NCBI GenBank assembly: GCA_029939875.1
Contig: JAOZSC010000197.1
Span: 1 to 5,663 of the forward strand
Reading direction: 5' to 3'
Length of the DNA stretch: 5,663 nt
Source: Desulfobacterales bacterium
Lineage (GTDB): Bacteria > Desulfobacterota > Desulfobacteria > Desulfobacterales > JAFDCJ01
Below are positions 3,667 through 5,663 of the stretch, one piece after another. Below the pieces are notes generated by a model that saw only the letters and a program-made list of their open reading frames with translations, made no database searches and was not told the origin of the DNA. Position 1 is the first letter of the stretch. Every line of letters begins with the position of its first letter. The position numbers and the translations under genes were made by a program.

Positions 3667-5663
3667 CTACGCCTCCTTCACCCTGATCAAGCCTTTATAA
3701 ACAGAGCCTTCCTGGCCGTCAAGGCTGATGAAATCACCGGATTTTACATGTATCCGGTTGAAAGTGCATTGTTTTCCCCGCTCATCGCAGAACAGATTAT
3801 CGCATCCCACCACGCAGGTCTTGCGAAGCCGGTGCGCCACCACGGCCGCATGGGAGGTCAGCCCGCCGCGGGCCGTCAGCAAGCCGTCGGCCGCATGAAT
3901 TTCCCGGATATCATCGGGCACGGTGTCGGCCCGGGCCAGTATTAAACTGGTATCGGGTTCTATAATACGCCAGTTTTCGATTTCCTCCAGGTTAAACACC
4001 AACCGTCCGCTCATGGCCCCCCCGCTGACACCGATTCCATGGCCCAGGTATACGGCCTTGCTGCGATCGTCAAGTTCAAAAGTGAGCACCTTTCTGTGCT
4101 CCCGGATGGTCATATCGCGGGTCTGCAGCAGGTACAGGTTCTCAACCGCCGGGCCTTCAAAGGTAAACTCCATTTCCTGGGGGCTCCAGCCCCGGTTGTC
4201 GATCAAGTCGTGGGCCCAGTCTTTCAACGCCTTGTAAATTTCGGGGAAATGGGTTTCAAGGGTAATGTCGGTTTCCCGCATTTCGATGTCCTGCTGGAAA
4301 ATTGAAATGGGATTCGTCTGCACCAGCCCGGAAACGACATCTTCCCCCTGGTTGCCGATGGTAAAGTCTCCCCACAGTTTAAGGGTATCTCCCGACCACC
4401 GGGGATTGTGGGTAAAAATGACCCCCGACCCGGATTGTGCGGAGCGATTCCCGTACACCATGGCCTGAACTGTGACGGCGGTGCCCCAATCGTCCGATAT
4501 TCCCATAATCTTGCGGTATGTCCGGGCCTTGGAGGATTCCCATGAAGCCAGCACCGTCTGGATGGCCCAGTAAAGCTGTTCATGGGAGTCCTCTAAAATT
4601 TCAATTCCGGCATCGCGGATCATTTTTTTGTATGCCATGGCAACCTGTTTCATCTGGGCACCGGTAAAATCTTTTTTATAGGGGATGCCCAACTGACTTT
4701 TCGATGCGCTGATAATGGCATCAAAATTATCCCGCTCAAGCCCACGGGCCATGCCATAACATTGCAAAAAGCGCCGATAATTGTCCCACGCAAACCAGGA
4801 ATTGCCGGTCCTGGCGGCGATCCCGGCGATAATTTCCTCGTTGCTGCCCACGTCCAGCATGGTGTCCATCATGCCGGGCTGAGAGATTGATGATCCGCTG
4901 CGCACCGACAGCAGCAGGGGATTTCGGGGATCCCCAAAAACCTTGCCGGTGGCCTTTTCCAGACCGGTAATGTTCTGGAGCACCTGCTCCCTGAAATTTT
5001 GCGTGGCCGGCGGATAGCTATCGATGACATCCCGGCAGCGAAACACTTCCGTGGTGATGATAAACCCGGGAGGTACGGGAAAGTCGAGATTTCGCAGCAT
5101 GACCATATTGATGCCCTTGTTGCCCAACTGAATAATGCTGGTCACCCGGCCGTGTGCCGAATCAATCGGGGTCATGGCATTGTATGGATCATAGAGCAGC
5201 AGCCGGTGCAGCTGATCCTTGGGCAGTTTGTACGACTGCTGAAACAGCGTAGACAGGATTCGGCTTAAAAACAGGTCCAACTGCTGAAGTCCCAGCGAAA
5301 GCGCAATTTGTTCGCGGAAAAAAATCTCGGAAACTCGATATTGAAGCTTTTCCCGATCTGCCAGCTTCTCATTGGGAAGAAATCTCGGCAGGATCTGATC
5401 AGTGGGGATCTGGGATAAAATGCGATTGAGGTTTTGAGCGTGAATATTGTGGAAATTATCGTGGATGATGTTTTTGACCGCCTGGACGAACCCTTTGAAA
5501 ATGTCCAGGTACTGGGTTTGCGTAAAGCCCTTGACCCACAGCGAATGGTTCAGAAACTCCAACTGGCGCTCGAATTCAACCGATGAGATTCCGTCCAGGG
5601 CCAGGGCCTTGTTGAACAGCCGCAACAGGCTGTATATCTGGTAAAAAGTGGCCTTGGTGATCA
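3667..5663 (-). CDS. Pyruvate phosphate dikinase-like protein without the PEP-binding barrel (5' end outside window)
   Basis: The frame is open from the right edge (first full codon 5661-5659) to TAG at 3669-3667, 664 visible residues; the true start lies beyond the window. A TTG at 5625 is in frame but nothing supports it as the start. Numbering from the first full codon: residues ~1-170 are a helical region I cannot assign; ~175-515 are a PPDK-type ATP-grasp domain (PF01326) with PVPPGF (195-200), VRSGSS (253-258), PGMMDT (262-267), DWGTAV (391-396), GVIFTHNP (413-420), GEDVVSG (439-445), Glu498 and LLQTR (511-515); ~525-660 are the swivelling phospho-histidine domain (PF00391) with GGLTSHAAVVAH and catalytic His604. 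The usual LGGKG start of the ATP-grasp is LGNKG. The protein ends right after the swivel domain, so the C-terminal PEP/pyruvate barrel (PF02896) of true PPDK, normally ~340 residues, is absent. ATP-dependent His phosphorylation is expected; the phosphate acceptor is unknown. Confidence 0.88.
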   Translation of the reverse strand, partial: ITKATFYQIYSLLRLFNKALALDGISSVEFERQLEFLNHSLWVKGFTQTQYLDIFKGFVQAVKNIIHDNFHNIHAQNLNRILSQIPTDQILPRFLPNEKLADREKLQYRVSEIFFREQIALSLGLQQLDLFLSRILSTLFQQSYKLPKDQLHRLLLYDPYNAMTPIDSAHGRVTSIIQLGNKGINMVMLRNLDFPVPPGFIITTEVFRCRDVIDSYPPATQNFREQVLQNITGLEKATGKVFGDPRNPLLLSVRSGSSISQPGMMDTMLDVGSNEEIIAGIAARTGNSWFAWDNYRRFLQCYGMARGLERDNFDAIISASKSQLGIPYKKDFTGAQMKQVAMAYKKMIRDAGIEILEDSHEQLYWAIQTVLASWESSKARTYRKIMGISDDWGTAVTVQAMVYGNRSAQSGSGVIFTHNPRWSGDTLKLWGDFTIGNQGEDVVSGLVQTNPISIFQQDIEMRETDITLETHFPEIYKALKDWAHDLIDNRGWSPQEMEFTFEGPAVENLYLLQTRDMTIREHRKVLTFELDDRSKAVYLGHGIGVSGGAMSGRLVFNLEEIENWRIIEPDTSLILARADTVPDDIREIHAADGLLTARGGLTSHAAVVAHRLRKTCVVGCDNLFCDERGKQCTFNRIHVKSGDFISLDGQEGSVYKGLIRVKEA

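Noticed and set aside
5623..5625. TTG at 5625 as the start of the PPDK-like protein
   Set aside because: The frame remains open to the window edge with sensible helical sequence upstream and no ribosome binding site before the TTG, so the gene is treated as 5'-truncated.

Overview
The window reads as a stretch of ordinary chromosome from a Gram-negative anaerobe, most likely a sulfate-reducer-type Desulfobacterota (Desulfobacteraceae/Desulfosarcinaceae-like). That placement is inferred from the style of the proteins and from the GC-mixed, repeat-bearing intergenic spacers; no rRNA or other decisive taxonomic marker is present. No insertion sequence, phage gene, CRISPR array, tRNA or rRNA was seen.

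Layout, left to right. (1) Bases 1-547 hold two minus-strand genes: the first 23 codons of a small, probably membrane-anchored protein that runs off the left edge, and upstream of it a complete 123-aa basic protein that looks like a winged-helix DNA-binding protein. (2) A 334-base divergent spacer (548-881) holds a plausible minus-strand sigma70 promoter and a GC-rich dyad in the leader of the winged-helix gene. (3) rsmA/ksgA (16S rRNA adenine dimethyltransferase) follows on the plus strand. (4) A near-consensus sigma70 promoter overlaps the rsmA stop codon and should drive a ~130-nt leader (short direct repeat, AT-rich dyads) in front of a small antibiotic-biosynthesis-monooxygenase (ABM) fold protein. 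(5) Convergent to this, 38 bases away, are two minus-strand genes: a long, divergent glyceraldehyde-3-phosphate dehydrogenase and, upstream of it, a 5'-truncated pyruvate phosphate dikinase-like protein. A 145-base spacer between them carries a striking 87-bp imperfect inverted repeat.

The dikinase-like protein and the GAPDH are both central-carbon (gluconeogenic/glycolytic) in type and lie in the same orientation, so co-expression is possible, although the spacer with its large hairpin argues against tight coupling. The most interesting items are the dikinase-like protein, which has the PPDK ATP-grasp and phospho-histidine domains but stops where the PEP/pyruvate-binding barrel should begin; the unusual GAPDH; and the hairpin repeat, which looks like a dispersed REP/MITE-type element. 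No clearly new multi-gene system is evident.
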